5,186 nucleotides of DNA from an uncultured Chitinophagaceae bacterium (GTDB lineage Bacteria > Bacteroidota > Bacteroidia > Chitinophagales > Chitinophagaceae), in NCBI GenBank assembly GCA_946885335.1, contig CAMPGG010000250.1, forward strand, positions 1 to 5,186, written 5' to 3'. This document shows positions 4,115 to 5,186 of this stretch, piece by piece. The translations under genes and the position numbers were made by a program. Under the pieces are notes generated by a model that searched no databases, was not told the DNA's origin, and was given only the letters and a program-made list of their open reading frames with translations. Numbering within the stretch: the first letter of the stretch is position 1; each line of letters begins with the position of its first letter.

Positions 4115-5186
4115 ATGATCATTGGCCTGTTGAAAGAACCAGCTTACGAAACAAGGATATCACTTTTAGCCGATGCTGTTCCTCCATTATTAAAAAAAAA
4201 TATTCAGGTTTATGTGCAGGAGGATGCAGGTGTAAAAGCTTTTTCATCTAATGAAGCCTATACTGCTGCAGGTGCAAAAGTGACCAGCAGGGACGAAATA
4301 TTGCAATCAGCAGATATTATCCTGGCAATACATCCTTTGGATACCAGCGAAATTTCAACATTGAAATCTAAAATTTTAATAGGTGTTTACCAGCCATTAA
4401 ATAAATCGTATGATTTAGCTGAATGGGCATCAACCGGTAATACAGTTTTTAGTTTGGATATGCTTCCCCGTACAACCCGGGCTCAAAGCATGGATGTATT
4501 GAGTTCGCAGGCAAATATTGCTGGATATAAGGCTGTATTATTAGCTGCGAATGTTTATTCCCGTTACTTTCCCATGTTCATGACTGCAGCCGGCAGCATT
4601 GCCCCGGCAAAAATGATGATCATTGGCGCTGGCGTTGCAGGTTTGCAAGCCATAGCTACCGCAAAAAGATTAGGTGCTGTTGTGGAAGTGTTTGATACAC
4701 GTCCGGCTGTGAAGGAAGAAGTCATGAGTTTGGGTGCAAAATTTGTAGAAGTGGAAGGTGCTGCTGATGCCAGTAAAGCGGGTGGTTATGCGGTTGAACA
4801 ATCAGAGGAATTTCTGCAAAAGCAGAAGGAAAAAATTGCTGAAACCATCGCTAAGTCTGATATCGTGATCACTACGGCTCAAATTCCAGGTAAAAAAGCG
4901 CCATTGCTGATAACGGATGAAATGGTGCGCAGTATGCGGAACGGCTCGATCATTATTGACCTGGCTGCAGCAACCGGAGGTAATACCACTTTTACAAGAA
5001 ACAATGAAACCATTGTTGAAAATGGGGTAACTATTATTGGTAATTCAAATTTACAGGCCACCATGCCTTCCGATGCCAGCAAATTATATGGAAAGAATAT
5101 TCTTAATTTTTTAAACCTGATCATAGATAAAGAAAATAATATCAACCTTAATTGGGAAGATGATCTGGTTGCCGGTTGTTGTATTA
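4115..5186 (+). CDS. pntA: NAD(P)+ transhydrogenase subunit alpha, domain I (partial, cut by right edge)
   Basis: PntA with PntB forms the inner-membrane transhydrogenase, which uses the proton gradient to drive hydride transfer from NADH to NADP+. The window holds the first 357 residues, covering nearly all of the cytoplasmic NAD(H)-binding domain I. Visible motifs are the N-terminal Ile-Ile-Gly-Leu-Leu-Lys-Glu (family: Arg-Ile-Gly-Ile-Pro-Arg-Glu), the RQD-loop residues Arg119, Gln124, Asp127 and Ser130, Ser-x-x-Ala-Asn-Ile-Ala-Gly-Tyr (131-138), and the dinucleotide loop Gly-Ala-Gly-Val-Ala-Gly (171-176). Asp194-Thr-Arg follows, then mobile-loop Gly-Gly-Tyr225, Ile-Pro-Gly-Lys-Lys-Ala-Pro (257-263) and Asp282-Leu-Ala-Ala. 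ATG 4115 is the first ATG after an in-frame TAA at 4088. Many bacteria, including Bacteroidota, split alpha into a soluble and a membrane part; the window ends too early to tell. It lies 84 bp past the methyltransferase with no terminator between, so read-through or its own promoter are both possible. Confidence 0.96.
   Translation, partial: MIIGLLKEPAYETRISLLADAVPPLLKKNIQVYVQEDAGVKAFSSNEAYTAAGAKVTSRDEILQSADIILAIHPLDTSEISTLKSKILIGVYQPLNKSYDLAEWASTGNTVFSLDMLPRTTRAQSMDVLSSQANIAGYKAVLLAANVYSRYFPMFMTAAGSIAPAKMMIIGAGVAGLQAIATAKRLGAVVEVFDTRPAVKEEVMSLGAKFVEVEGAADASKAGGYAVEQSEEFLQKQKEKIAETIAKSDIVITTAQIPGKKAPLLITDEMVRSMRNGSIIIDLAAATGGNTTFTRNNETIVENGVTIIGNSNLQATMPSDASKLYGKNILNFLNLIIDKENNINLNWEDDLVAGCCI

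Noticed and set aside
4045..4251. Plus-strand open frame of 68 codons before and within pntA
   Set aside because: It overlaps the conserved N-terminus of pntA in another frame and its translation shows no domain; the Cys/Lys-rich end comes from out-of-frame pntA codons.
4879..5145. Minus-strand open frame of 88 codons opposite pntA
   Set aside because: The + strand encodes well-conserved transhydrogenase domain I across the whole interval.

Overview
The window looks like ordinary chromosome of an AT-rich Bacteroidota bacterium, probably near Chitinophagaceae. The reasons are the short lipoprotein signal typical of the phylum, start codons with no Shine-Dalgarno sequence at usable distance, and a methyltransferase with an N-terminal His-Ser-Pro-Phe-Val-Phe motif that I associate with Bacteroidota proteins. 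The exact taxon is an inference.

Left part (1-1571, + strand). An open frame that may be the C-terminal tail of a membrane protein runs from the left edge to 165. After a 146-bp gap come two tandem paralogous genes of unknown function (312-872 and 900-1505). Both encode envelope proteins with the same core domain and a long, strongly patterned Lys/Asp/Gly tail. The first has a lipoprotein signal; the second has an ordinary N-terminal hydrophobic segment and no Cys. A strong intrinsic terminator (1544-1571) ends this unit.

Middle (1570-1842). A 50-residue single-span membrane protein is encoded on the minus strand (1570-1722), convergent with the paralog pair and divergent from thyA. The gap between it and thyA holds a small hairpin and weak Bacteroidota-type promoter matches.

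Right part (1879-5186, + strand). Thymidylate synthase (thyA), dihydrofolate reductase (folA) and a class I SAM-dependent methyltransferase lie 37 bp and 18 bp apart, so they are very probably one operon. ThyA turns methylene-tetrahydrofolate into dihydrofolate while making dTMP, and FolA reduces the dihydrofolate back. After 84 bp with no visible terminator comes the alpha subunit of the proton-translocating NAD(P)+ transhydrogenase (pntA), cut by the right edge. It could help supply the NADPH that FolA uses.

I see no CRISPR array, tRNA, rRNA, insertion sequence or prophage gene. The least explained content is the tandem paralog pair with its repeat tails and the small membrane protein next to it. 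Nothing here clearly amounts to a new multi-gene system.
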